From positions 1 through 54,148 of the forward strand of contig JANJVG010000092.1 in NCBI GenBank assembly GCA_024710165.1: a DNA stretch of 54,148 nucleotides. Reading direction: 5' to 3'. This stretch comes from Burkholderiaceae bacterium (GTDB taxonomy: Bacteria > Pseudomonadota > Gammaproteobacteria > Burkholderiales > Burkholderiaceae_C). The notes under the pieces were generated by a model. It did no database searches. It saw nothing but the letters and a program-made list of their open reading frames with translations, and had not been told where the DNA came from. A program made the position numbers and the translations under genes. Shown in pieces: positions 10,746 through 19,226 of this stretch (within the stretch, counting starts at the first letter, position 1; each line of letters opens with the position of its first letter).

Positions 10746-12736
10746 CCCCCACCCTTGACACCCTGCGCCACTGGAGCGACGCGGGCTGGCTGCGCAGGCT
10801 CGACACGGCGCTGGCGGCCTTTGTGGCCGAGCTGGATCCGCAGGCGCAGCCCGCCCTGCTGGTGGCCACCGCCCTGCTGGCGCACCTGGAAGGGCGCGGC
10901 CACACCTGCCTGCCGCTCGCGCCCCTGGTGCGCGACCCCGCCGCCGTGCTTGGCTGGCCGGTGGATGCGCACGAGGCCCTGCAGGGCGTGTGGCCCACAC
11001 TTCCGCACGCCCTGGGCGACTGGCTGGCCGCGCTGCGCGCCAGCCCCGTGGTGCGCCAGGCCGACCCGGGCGATGACCAGGGCCAGCCCCTGGTGCTGGG
11101 CGGCAGCGCGGAGGCGCCGCTGCTGTACCTGCGCCGCTACTGGGCCTACGAAACGTGCGTGGTGCAGGCGCTGGCCGAGCGCACTGCCACGCCGCAGCCG
11201 GTGGATGAAGCCCGCGTGCGCCAATGGCTGGACCGCTTGTTCGCGCCCGCCGCCGGGGCGGCTGCGCCTGCGCACGGTGTGGACTGGCAGAAGCTGGCCT
11301 GCGCCGTGGCGCTGCGCTCGCGCCTGGCCGTCATCACCGGCGGGCCAGGCACCGGCAAAACCTACACCGCTGCCCGCCTGCTGGCGCTGCTGCTGGCGGT
11401 GGACCCGCAGCCCGAGCGCCTGCGCGTGGCGCTGGCCGCGCCCACCGGCAAGGCGGCGGCGCGGCTCAAGCAATCCATCGACGCGGCGCTGGCCGACCTG
11501 CAGGAGCGCCTCGGCGATGCGTTGGATTTGCACGCCTTTGCCCAGCGCATGGGCGCGGCGCGCACGCTGCATGCCCTGCTGGGTGCACGGCCGGACACGC
11601 GCCAGTTCCGCCACCACGCCGCCCACCCGCTGGACGTGGACGTGCTCATCGTCGATGAGGCCTCCATGGTGCACCTGGAGATGATGGCCGCGCTGCTCGA
11701 TGCCCTGCCAGCCAGTGCGCGCGTGGTGTTCCTGGGAGACAAGGACCAGCTCGCTTCGGTGGAGGCGGGTGCGGTACTCGGCGACCTGTGCCGCGATGCC
11801 GAGGCCGGTTGCTACAGCCCGCAGACGGCGCGCTACGCGCTGGCGGCGGCGGGCGAAACCGTGCCACCGCAGTATCTGGATGCCGGTGGGGTGGCGCTCG
11901 CACTGGCACAGCACACCGTGATGCTGCGCGAGAGCCGCCGCTTTGGCGGCCCCATCGGACAGCTTGCGCTGGCGGTGAACCGGGGTGATGCGGCTGGGGC
12001 GCGCCGTGTTCTGGCGGACGACACCTCTGGGGCGCTGCAGGCGCTGGAGGGCTGCGCGCCCGAGGCGGTGGTGCGCCTGGCGCTGCACGGGCGGCCGGGT
12101 GCCCGTGCCTGCTACGGTGACTACCTTGATGCCATGGCGCTGCGGCCCCCGGACCACGACGCCACCACGCACGCCGACTGGGTGCGCGGCGTGCTGGCCG
12201 CGTTCGAGCGTTTTCGCCTGCTGTGCGCGGTGCGCGAGGGCGAGTGGGGCGCCGACGGGCTGAACCGCGCGGTCGAGGCTGCGCTGCGCGCCGCAGGGCG
12301 GCTGGAGGTGCGGGGCGAGTGGTATGCCGGGCGCCCGGTCATGGTCACGCGCAACGACGCGGCGCTGGGCGTCTTCAATGGCGACATCGGCATCGCGCTG
12401 CCGACCGCCACGGCGGGCGGCGGCCTGCGCGTGTATTTTGCCGACGGCGCGCTGCTGCGCTCGGTCGGCGTGGCGCGGCTGGCGCAGGTGGAGACGGCCT
12501 TCGCCATGACGGTGCACAAGAGCCAGGGCTCCGAGTTCGAGCACACCGTGCTGGTGCTGCCGCCGCGCGCCGGTGCGGTGCTGGGCCGCGAGCTGGTCTA
12601 CACCGGCATCACGCGCGCACGCCGGGCGTTCACGCTGGTATCGGCACAGCCCGGCATGCTGGCCCAGGCGGTGGCGCAGCGCACGCAGCGCTCCAGCGGC
12701 CTGCGGGCGCGGTTGCACCGCAGCAGCCCGGATTGA
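10742..12736 (+). CDS. recD: Exodeoxyribonuclease V subunit RecD
   Basis: RecD (alpha) subunit, an SF1B 5'-3' helicase that completes the RecBCD complex. 664 residues from the ATG at 10742, which overlaps the recB stop (ATGA). Walker A VITGGPGTGKT lies at residues 197-207, the Walker B region DEASM at 305-309, and the C-terminal motifs MTVHKSQGSEF and VYTGITRARRAF are present. The gene closes a tightly coupled recC-recB-recD operon that probably shares one promoter upstream of recC. Length and motifs are normal, so the complex should be functional. Confidence 0.96.
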   Translation: MTPTLDTLRHWSDAGWLRRLDTALAAFVAELDPQAQPALLVATALLAHLEGRGHTCLPLAPLVRDPAAVLGWPVDAHEALQGVWPTLPHALGDWLAALRASPVVRQADPGDDQGQPLVLGGSAEAPLLYLRRYWAYETCVVQALAERTATPQPVDEARVRQWLDRLFAPAAGAAAPAHGVDWQKLACAVALRSRLAVITGGPGTGKTYTAARLLALLLAVDPQPERLRVALAAPTGKAAARLKQSIDAALADLQERLGDALDLHAFAQRMGAARTLHALLGARPDTRQFRHHAAHPLDVDVLIVDEASMVHLEMMAALLDALPASARVVFLGDKDQLASVEAGAVLGDLCRDAEAGCYSPQTARYALAAAGETVPPQYLDAGGVALALAQHTVMLRESRRFGGPIGQLALAVNRGDAAGARRVLADDTSGALQALEGCAPEAVVRLALHGRPGARACYGDYLDAMALRPPDHDATTHADWVRGVLAAFERFRLLCAVREGEWGADGLNRAVEAALRAAGRLEVRGEWYAGRPVMVTRNDAALGVFNGDIGIALPTATAGGGLRVYFADGALLRSVGVARLAQVETAFAMTVHKSQGSEFEHTVLVLPPRAGAVLGRELVYTGITRARRAFTLVSAQPGMLAQAVAQRTQRSSGLRARLHRSSPD

Positions 12737-12788
12737 CTGCCGTCAAGCGATGGAGCGCCTGCGCCCCGGGGACTCCTACAATCTGGCC

Positions 12789-13145
12789 ATGCACTTCCTG
12801 CGCCGCTGTCACCCGTTTGCCCGCATGCTGCTGGCGTGGTGGGCGCTGACGCTGGGGGTTGCTGCGGCGTCCCCGTTGGTGGTGCTGCCCTCCGTCGAGC
12901 GCCTGTGCTCCGGTGCTGGAACCATGCACAACCTGTGGGCGGGCGACCCGGTCCCGCAGCAAGCGGGCCACGCTCTGGACTGCCCCCTGTGCGTGCCCGT
13001 TGCAGCCCCCGGGCCAGCCACTGTGGCAGCTGCGCAAGTCGAACCCATACACGCGTGCCAGCGCTGCATCCGCGCGAGGGTGCCGCACACCGCACGAACG
13101 GCAGCACCCCTGCAGGCGCGCGGCCCGCCGGATCATTTGCTATAA
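12789..13145 (+). CDS. DUF2946-family small exported protein
   Basis: 118 residues from the ATG at 12789 (an ATG at 12750 would add 13). The N-terminus has basic residues followed by a hydrophobic segment around 14-28 and VAAASP, typical of a signal peptide or single anchor. The DCPLCVP motif and overall pattern match DUF2946, small proteins often found beside copper genes. A Cys-rich CQRCIRARVP follows. The next gene is a PCu(A)C copper chaperone, supporting a metal role. The final codons and the TAA stop lie in or at the edge of repeat copy B, so the natural C-terminus may have been altered. No clear ribosome-binding site is visible. Confidence 0.7.
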   Translation: MHFLRRCHPFARMLLAWWALTLGVAAASPLVVLPSVERLCSGAGTMHNLWAGDPVPQQAGHALDCPLCVPVAAPGPATVAAAQVEPIHACQRCIRARVPHTARTAAPLQARGPPDHLL

Positions 13146-13190
13146 ATAAAATAGCTTCTAGCGCTTGATTTAAAAGGGCTGGATGTCATT
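13137..13190 (+). repeat. Dispersed repeat copy B
   Basis: TTTGCTATAAATAAAATAGC followed by the core ATAGCTTCTAGCGCTT at 13151-13166 and an AT-rich tail. It supplies the stop codon of the DUF2946 gene and separates it from the copper chaperone gene. Confidence 0.75.
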
Positions 13191-13302
13191 TTCATTCATT
13201 TTTTTCTGCCCCGCCTGCACGTGCTGCCCATGCGCGCCTGGCTGGCTGCAGGGCTTGTCGCTCCTTCGTTTTTCTCCTTTCACCTGTTTATCCGAGATCA
13301 CC

Positions 13303-13791
13303 ATGAAACTGCATCGCATCACCACCCCCCTGTTGTTCTCTGCGGCCCTGCTGGCGGGTGCCGCCCAGGCCCAGACCGCTGCCCCGGTGGCCGCCGAAGG
13401 CGCCTGGGCCCGTGCCAGTGTCCAGGGCCAGAAAGCCACCGGCGCCTTCATGCGCCTGACGGCCAACGAAGCCACGCGCCTGGTGCGCGCCGAATCGCCC
13501 GCCGCAGGCGTGACCGAACTGCACGAAATGAAGATGGAAGGCGACGTCATGAAAATGCGCGCCGTGCCCGGTCTGGACCTGTTCGCAGGCAAGGCCCTGG
13601 AACTCAAACCTGGCGGCTACCACGTCATGCTGATGGACCTGAAGGCCCCGTTGGCCAAAGACACCCTGGTGCCGCTGACGCTGGTGTTCAAGAACGCTCA
13701 AGGGGTTGAGAGCCAGCTGCAACTGCAGGTGCCCGTGACCCTGCAGGCGCCCGCAGCGCATGCGGGTCATGGCGCTGCCATGAAACACTGA
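13303..13791 (+). CDS. Periplasmic copper chaperone PCu(A)C
   Basis: 162 residues from the ATG at 13303 (MKLHRITTP); a frame extending to 13183 runs through the repeat and was rejected. Signal peptide: residues 1-24, hydrophobic core LLFSAALLAGA, likely cleavage after AQA. The copper site matches the family exactly: His74-X10-Met85-X21-His107-X-Met109. The tail HAGHGAAMKH adds possible metal ligands. PCu(A)C proteins bind Cu(I) in the periplasm and deliver it to cytochrome oxidase CuA sites, often with Sco. Its neighbour is a DUF2946 gene, but no sco gene is nearby. Confidence 0.92.
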   Translation: MKLHRITTPLLFSAALLAGAAQAQTAAPVAAEGAWARASVQGQKATGAFMRLTANEATRLVRAESPAAGVTELHEMKMEGDVMKMRAVPGLDLFAGKALELKPGGYHVMLMDLKAPLAKDTLVPLTLVFKNAQGVESQLQLQVPVTLQAPAAHAGHGAAMKH

Positions 13792-13928
13792 TTCCGGGCA
13801 GGGCCGTCAGCGGCTGCCGGGATGGGGGGCGGTGCAAATGCCGCCCTCCTGCACCTCCGGCAGGTGCCATACGGGCCGGCTTCGGGTAAGCTGTCCACAT
13901 CTTTGTCACCCATTCCATCGGAGCGGCC

Positions 13929-14762
13929 ATGAGCGATACATCTATCTCTGGTTTCGGCAAATTTGTGCCCGGTTTCGAATTCCTGCAGAACCTGGCCAAG
14001 GGCGCCACCGGCAACATTCCGCAGATGCCCAACCTCTCCAACTGGGTAGCGCCGACCATCAGCGTCGAAGAGCTGGAAAAACGCATCGACGAACTCAAGG
14101 CCGTGCAGTTCTGGCTGGAGCAGAATTCGCGTGCGCTGGCGGCCACCATCCAGGCGCTGGAGGTCCAGAAAATGACCCTGGCCACGCTCAAGGGCATGAA
14201 CTTCAGCATGGGCGACGTGGCCAACGCCTTCAAGCTCAAGACCGCCGACACGGTGATGGAAGGGGTGCACAAGGCGGGTGAAACCCTGGCCAGTGCTGCC
14301 CATGCCGTCACGGGTGCGGCCAGCCGCATGGCCGACATGGCCTCGGCCGAGGCGCCCGCGCCAGAAAAAGACACCAAGGCGAGTGCGGCCAAGGCCGATG
14401 CGTCGGCCAGCATGATCGACCCCCTGCAGTGGTGGGGTGCGCTCACGCAGCAGTTTCAGCAGATTGCCACCAACGCCATGAAGGATGCGGCCAAGCAGAC
14501 CGCCCTGGACACCACCCGCAACATGGCCACCGGCCTGGCCAAGGAAGCCCTCAAGACGGCCACCGAAATGGCCAGCCAGATGGCTGCCAAGGGCGTGCAA
14601 AGCGTTCAGGGGGCCAGCCGGCGCGCAGCCCCGCGCAAGGCTGCGGCAGCGCCGGCCGAGTCCGCACCGGCTCGCAAAGCCGTAGCGCGCAAGACACCAG
14701 CCAAGAAGGCCCCTGCCAAAAAGGCTGCCACCCGGCGTCCGGCGTCCAAAACGGCGCGTTGA
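13929..14762 (+). CDS. phaM: PhaM-type polyhydroxybutyrate granule-associated protein
   Basis: 277 residues, with GGAG at 13920-13923 before the ATG. The N-terminal region (residues 1-100: GFEFLQNLAKGA, ISVEELEKRIDELKAVQFWLE, IQALEVQKMTLATLK) matches Ralstonia PhaM, which activates PHB synthase PhaC and tethers granules to the nucleoid. The C-terminal 45 residues are Lys/Ala/Pro-rich (KTPAKKAPAKKAATRR), a histone-H1-like tail suited to DNA binding. The middle is Ala-rich and probably helical. It implies that the organism makes polyhydroxyalkanoate. No other pha gene is in the window. Assignment rests on the N-terminal pattern and the basic tail. Confidence 0.85.
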   Translation: MSDTSISGFGKFVPGFEFLQNLAKGATGNIPQMPNLSNWVAPTISVEELEKRIDELKAVQFWLEQNSRALAATIQALEVQKMTLATLKGMNFSMGDVANAFKLKTADTVMEGVHKAGETLASAAHAVTGAASRMADMASAEAPAPEKDTKASAAKADASASMIDPLQWWGALTQQFQQIATNAMKDAAKQTALDTTRNMATGLAKEALKTATEMASQMAAKGVQSVQGASRRAAPRKAAAAPAESAPARKAVARKTPAKKAPAKKAATRRPASKTAR

Positions 14763-14891
14763 ATCGCCACTGCCGATGAGTTCCTGCGCCGCCCTGCCAC
14801 GCCCGCTGACCGGCAAGGCCGCGCTGAGCAGGTTGCGGACGCGGTGGGCGTCCCTGCCGTGGGTGGCTTGCCCTCCCGGAACGGTCAATCC

Positions 14892-16163
14892 ATGAAGCGC
14901 TTTCCCACCGGCCACGCAACCCACCCGCAATGGCGCATGGCTGTCGCCTTGGTGCTGGCCCAGCTGCGCGCCCAGATGGTCCAGCCGGCCTACGCCCAGG
15001 CGCCCACCCTGGGCCTGCTCTACATCACCGACCACTACGCCGATGCGGCGCAGGAGCTGCTCGATCTCCTGAGCGCCGAGCTGCCCGACGTCACCGACTG
15101 GAGTGGCACCGTGGGGGTGGGGGTATGCGCCAGCAATGCCGAATACTTTGACGAACCGGCCCTCTCGGTCATGTTGCTCGACCTGCCCTGTGACCACTAC
15201 CGGGTGTTTTCGGGCGTGGCGCCGCTGCCGCGCGGCGGGGCCGGGGCTTTCCGGGCGCACACGGCGCTGGTGCATGCCGATGGCCATACGCCCGATGTGG
15301 CCGGCCTGATTGCCGAGATGGCCGCCCGCACCGGCAGCGGCTACGTGTTCGGGGGGCTGTCTGCCAGCCGGGGGCGCAATGTCCAGTTTGCCGTCGGCGG
15401 CAGCGGTAACCTGGCGGGGCAGGGGGCCGCGGGCGGGGTGTTTGATGGCGGGCTTTCGGGCGTGGCCTTCGGTGCCGGGGTGCAGTTGCTCTCACGCGTC
15501 ACGCAGGGCTGCCAGCCCGTGGGGCCGACGCACCGCATCACCGCGGCCAAAGACAACGTCGTACTGCAGCTCGATGGCGAACCGGCGCTCGATGTGCTGC
15601 TGCACACGCTCGATGTGTCGCTTGACGGCGATCCTCAGCTGGCCGTGCAGCGGGTACGCACCACCCTGGCAGGCCTGATGGATGCCGATGGCGCCCCCGA
15701 GGGACGCACCGGCCACTTCGGCACCGATACCCGGGTGCGGCACATCATCGGCCTCGATGGTGCTCGCCATGGCGTGGCCCTGGCCGACATGGTCGAGCCC
15801 GGCATGCGGCTGGCCTTCTGCCAGCGCAATGTGGCCGCGGCCCGCGCAGACCTCATGCGCATCTGCGCCGAAATCCGCGAAGAACTCGCGCCCGATGAAG
15901 TCGATGTGCTGGCCCGCCCGGCGGGCGCCGAAGCGCCGCAGGACGCAGCAGCCGGGCCTGCCGGGAGGCACATTGCCGGCGCCCTCTACGTGAGCTGTTC
16001 CGGGCGGGGCGGGCCGCATTTTGGCGGCCCTGGTGCCGAGCTGCAGATCGTGCGCCATGCGCTGGGCGACGTGCCCCTGGTCGGTTTCTTTGCCGGCGGT
16101 GAAATTGCGCACCAGCACCTGTATGGCTACACGGGCGTGCTGACGGTGTTCTGCACGGGCTGA
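14892..16163 (+). CDS. FIST N/C domain sensory protein
   Basis: 423 residues from the ATG at 14892 (GGAACGG at 14878-14884 upstream); the frame runs back to 14844 without a better start. The pattern fits a FIST protein: an N-terminal half with TLGLLYITDHYADAAQELLDLL and SGYVFGGLSASRG, and a C-terminal half with ALYVSCSGRGGPHFG, DVPLVGFFAGGEIAH and YTGVLTVF. FIST modules are proposed to bind small ligands such as amino acids and often sit near signal-transduction genes. No signal peptide or membrane span is evident, so it should be cytoplasmic. A response regulator follows 96 bases downstream, then an MCP and a c-di-GMP enzyme. The ligand is unknown. Confidence 0.85.
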   Translation: MKRFPTGHATHPQWRMAVALVLAQLRAQMVQPAYAQAPTLGLLYITDHYADAAQELLDLLSAELPDVTDWSGTVGVGVCASNAEYFDEPALSVMLLDLPCDHYRVFSGVAPLPRGGAGAFRAHTALVHADGHTPDVAGLIAEMAARTGSGYVFGGLSASRGRNVQFAVGGSGNLAGQGAAGGVFDGGLSGVAFGAGVQLLSRVTQGCQPVGPTHRITAAKDNVVLQLDGEPALDVLLHTLDVSLDGDPQLAVQRVRTTLAGLMDADGAPEGRTGHFGTDTRVRHIIGLDGARHGVALADMVEPGMRLAFCQRNVAAARADLMRICAEIREELAPDEVDVLARPAGAEAPQDAAAGPAGRHIAGALYVSCSGRGGPHFGGPGAELQIVRHALGDVPLVGFFAGGEIAHQHLYGYTGVLTVFCTG

Positions 16164-16259
16164 GGCCGCCATCGGCTTTGTTGCGTGCCGTGGAGTTGCA
16201 CAGGGTCCCTCAGGGGCTTTGGCTGCTGGTGCGCCGATCTGTGTTGAAATTCCAGCCCC

Positions 16260-16922
16260 ATGCACCACCCCGCCGCCGCCGCCGTCCGCATCCTTCTGGC
16301 CGACCGCCAACCGATGTTCCGCGAGGCCCTGGCGCATCTGCTGCAATCGCAGCCCGACATGGACGTGGTGGGCCACACGGGTGATGGTGTGCAGGTGCTC
16401 GAGCTGGCCCGCCAGAAAGAGGCGCAGGTGGTTTGCATCGATCTCGACCTGCCGGGCCTCGATGGCGTTGAAGCCACCCGCATGCTGCGCGCCGCCTTGC
16501 CGCACGTGATGGTGGTGGCCTTGTCCGCCCATTCCGGCCAGCAGCCGGTGCTGGACATGTTCCATGCCGGTGCCACGGGCTATGTCACCAAGGCCGAGGG
16601 CAGTGACGAGCTGCTGCGCGCCATTCGCAACGTGCTCAGCGGGCGCACCTATCTGTGCCCGGATGTGGCGGGTGTGGTCACAGGGGCGCTGGTGGGCCAG
16701 CATGGCGCGGGCCGTTCCAATGCGGTGCTGGGCCCGCGGGAGCGGCAGGTGCTCAAACTTGTCGCCGAAGGCTGCACTTCCGGCCAGATCGCCGTCATGC
16801 TCAACATCGCCCCGTCCACAGTGGAGGTGCACCGCCGCAACATCATGCGCAAGCTGGGCCGGCACAGCGTGGCAGCGCTGACGCGCTATGTGATCAACAA
16901 TGAACGCGGCCAGCGCGGTTAG
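16260..16922 (+). CDS. NarL/FixJ-type response regulator (LuxR HTH)
   Basis: 220 residues. The receiver domain spans about 9-125: phospho-acceptor Asp61 in CIDLDLPGLDG, Ser89 as the Thr/Ser switch, and Lys111 in GYVTK. The usual acidic pair near residue 15 is Asp-Arg (LLADRQ) instead of Asp-Asp or Asp-Glu, which may weaken Mg binding. A LuxR-type helix-turn-helix spans about 158-205 (LGPRERQVLKLVAEG, IAPSTVEVHRRNIMRKLG). No histidine kinase gene is adjacent, so the partner is elsewhere or the protein is atypical. The start has no obvious Shine-Dalgarno. A weak hairpin plus T6 follows. Confidence 0.92.
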   Translation: MHHPAAAAVRILLADRQPMFREALAHLLQSQPDMDVVGHTGDGVQVLELARQKEAQVVCIDLDLPGLDGVEATRMLRAALPHVMVVALSAHSGQQPVLDMFHAGATGYVTKAEGSDELLRAIRNVLSGRTYLCPDVAGVVTGALVGQHGAGRSNAVLGPRERQVLKLVAEGCTSGQIAVMLNIAPSTVEVHRRNIMRKLGRHSVAALTRYVINNERGQRG

Positions 16923-16987
16923 CATGTCGGTAGCGTGCCGGCATGGCGGGCGAGTGACAGTGGACCTGTGCCCCGCAAGGTACTACC

Positions 16988-17016
16988 GGTATTTAGGTAC
17001 TGTGAATACCTTTTTT
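16988..17016 (+). terminator. Weak intrinsic terminator candidate after the response regulator
   Basis: GGTATT (16988-16993) pairs with AATACC (17005-17010), followed directly by six Ts (17011-17016). The stem is short and AT-rich. Two AGGTACT direct repeats (16978-16984 and 16995-17001) overlap it and could instead be regulatory. Confidence 0.4.
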
Positions 17017-17022
17017 AAGGCG

Positions 17023-17051
17023 TTGTGGTAAGCCGGATTCTTCTTTATAGT
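17023..17051 (+). promoter_or_regulatory. Possible sigma-70 promoter for the MCP gene
   Basis: TTGTGG (17023-17028) and TATAGT (17046-17051) are spaced by 17 bases. The -10 matches the consensus in five of six positions, the -35 in three of six. It lies 155 bases before the MCP start in an unusually AT-rich gap. Confidence 0.35.
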
Positions 17052-17205
17052 AACAAAACGTTGGCGCGGCGGGTGGGCTCACAGCGCAGCAACGCCCTGT
17101 GGGGTGCACCGTGCCAGTCCGGTTGCCGGTGCCTTGGCCTGTCGTTGTTTTGTGGTTCCTGGGTCCACCGGTGTAGCTGCTCCTAACCCAACCTCCCTAC
17201 CTGCT

Positions 17206-19215
17206 ATGTCTATCCTGCACCGTCTGAGCCTGGCCCAGAAGTTTCTGATCCAGGGTTTTGTTGCCTTCGTGATGGTGGCCATCCCCACGGGTCTGTACAT
17301 GCGCCTGGCCGTCGAGGACGTGGCCCAGGCCCAGCGGCAGCTCGAGGGTGGCAAGGTGATGGGGAACATCAACCGGGTCATCCAGTATTCCCAGACGCAC
17401 CGCGGTCTGTCGGCCAGTGCGCTCAGCGGCAATGCCACGTTGGCGCAGCGCCGCCCGGCCATGGCGCAGTCGCTGACGCAGGCCATCGGCATCGTCGAGC
17501 AGGGGCTCAAGGACACCCGCGCGTCGCAGCAGATTGCATCCGTCTGGGCGGAGCGCCGCCAGGAATGGGTGGCGCTGGAGCAGGGCGTGGCCAGCCAGCA
17601 ATTGCAGGCGGCCGAGAGCACGCGCCGCCACACCGACATGATTGCACGCCAGTTTCTGGTGGGCGAAACCGTGATGGATGCCTTCGGCCTCTCGCTCGAC
17701 GCCCGGCTCGATACCCACATGTTGACGCAGGCGGTGCTGGTCAAGGCGCCGACGCTGACCGAGTACATGGGGCAGATGCGCGCACGCGGCGCCGCCTTCA
17801 TCACGCAGGGCACGATGCCTCCCGAAGGCCGTGCCGGCATGCAGGGCCTGCATCGTCAGGCGTTGCAGGCGCAGGATGACTTTTTCCGTAACCTGGCCAA
17901 GGCCACGGATGTCAATCCGCTCGTGCGCCAGGCGCTGCAGGACGCGGCCCGCAAGCAGCGCGAGCAGATCGACCGGACCCTGAAAATGGCTGAAGAAGGG
18001 CTCATTGCCCCCCCGGACGCTACCGTCACGGCCGAAGCCTACTTCGATGAATTCACGCGCACCATCGACGGTATCTACGAATTCAACAACCAGGCTACCC
18101 AGGTGCTGGCACAGGCACTCCAGCGCCGGGCCTCGCAGGCGCAGTGGCTTGCCTATGGGACGCTGGGGCTGCTGGTCCTGCTGGTGATCGGGGCCTGCGG
18201 CATGGTCTATGTGTTCGTGCGCAGCATCACCGTGCCCATGCGCGATGCCGTGACGCTGGCCAATGCCGTGGCAGCCGGCGACCTCACGACCCGCATGCAT
18301 GCCTACGGCACGAACGAGACCGGGCAGCTGATCAAGTCGCTGATCGAAATGCAGCAAAAGCTCGGCGGGGTGGTCAACCATGTGCGCGAAGGCGCGGATG
18401 CCGTGGCCACGGCCAGCGTGCAGATTGCCCAGGGCAACCACGACCTTGCATCGCGTACCGAAAGCCAGGCCAGTGCCCTGGAGCAGACGGCAGCGTCCAT
18501 GGAAGAGCTCAACTCCACAGTGCAGCAAAACGCCGAAAACGCCCGCCAGGCCAACAACCTGGCCCTGAACGCCAGCAGCGTGGCCGTGAAGGGCGGCGAG
18601 GTGGTGTCGCAGGTGGTCGAAACCATGAAGGGCATCAACGACAGCTCGCGCAAGATCGCAGACATCATCAGCGTGATCGACAGCATTGCCTTCCAGACCA
18701 ACATCCTGGCGCTCAACGCCGCCGTCGAAGCCGCCCGTGCCGGTGAGCAGGGCCGGGGTTTTGCCGTGGTGGCCACCGAGGTGCGCAGCCTGGCCAGCCG
18801 CTCGGCCGAAGCCGCCAAGGAAATCAAGAACCTCATCACTGCCAGCGTGGAGCGCGTCGAGCAAGGGACGGCGCAGGTGGATCAGGCCGGTTCCACCATG
18901 ACCGAGGTGGTTTCTGCCATCCGGCGCGTGACCGACCTGATGAGCCAGATCAGCGCGGCCAGCAGCGAACAGAGCCTGGGTGTGGCGCAGGTGGGTGAGG
19001 CGGTCAACCACATGGACCAGGTGACGCAGCAGAACGCAGCGCTGGTCGAAGAAATGGCCGCCGCCGCCGACAGCCTGAAACTGCAGGCCCAGGACCTGGT
19101 GGCCGGCGTCAACGTGTTCAAGCTGGGCGCGCAGTACGCCGAGCCCTTGCTGCAGGGCGGTTCGGCCACCCGCCTGGAGCGCCCTGCCGAGCGCAAGGCC
19201 CTGGGTTCGTCCTGA
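17206..19215 (+). CDS. Methyl-accepting chemotaxis protein
   Basis: 669 residues from the ATG at 17206; upstream codons in the same frame lack MCP character. TM1 is about residues 12-30, followed by a long helical periplasmic domain (31-312), TM2 about 313-335, HAMP about 336-390 and the signalling domain to about 640. The hairpin-tip region, from [20 protein letters not shown] through [13 protein letters not shown] (about 490-530), is well conserved, so it should couple CheA/CheW. The sensor contains [10 protein letters not shown], faintly like NIT-type helical sensors, but the ligand is unknown. The C-terminus (ALGSS) lacks a CheR-binding pentapeptide. The GGDEF/EAL gene begins 11 bases downstream, suggesting co-transcription. 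Confidence 0.95.
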   Translation: MSILHRLSLAQKFLIQGFVAFVMVAIPTGLYMRLAVEDVAQAQRQLEGGKVMGNINRVIQYSQTHRGLSASALSGNATLAQRRPAMAQSLTQAIGIVEQGLKDTRASQQIASVWAERRQEWVALEQGVASQQLQAAESTRRHTDMIARQFLVGETVMDAFGLSLDARLDTHMLTQAVLVKAPTLTEYMGQMRARGAAFITQGTMPPEGRAGMQGLHRQALQAQDDFFRNLAKATDVNPLVRQALQDAARKQREQIDRTLKMAEEGLIAPPDATVTAEAYFDEFTRTIDGIYEFNNQATQVLAQALQRRASQAQWLAYGTLGLLVLLVIGACGMVYVFVRSITVPMRDAVTLANAVAAGDLTTRMHAYGTNETGQLIKSLIEMQQKLGGVVNHVREGADAVATASVQIAQGNHDLASRTESQASALEQTAASMEELNSTVQQNAENARQANNLALNASSVAVKGGEVVSQVVETMKGINDSSRKIADIISVIDSIAFQTNILALNAAVEAARAGEQGRGFAVVATEVRSLASRSAEAAKEIKNLITASVERVEQGTAQVDQAGSTMTEVVSAIRRVTDLMSQISAASSEQSLGVAQVGEAVNHMDQVTQQNAALVEEMAAAADSLKLQAQDLVAGVNVFKLGAQYAEPLLQGGSATRLERPAERKALGSS

Positions 19216-19226
19216 ACGACCGATTC

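Noticed and set aside
3724-12718. Very long minus-strand open frames opposite recC, recB and recD (up to about 1255 codons)
   Set aside because: They are antisense to three well-conserved genes, rich in Arg, Ala, Gln and His, and have no recognisable domains. High GC content removes stop codons on the opposite strand.
14429-14779. Alternative-frame proteins within phaM and its Lys/Ala-rich tail
   Set aside because: Low-complexity frame overlap; the PhaM frame has a clear family match and ribosome-binding site.
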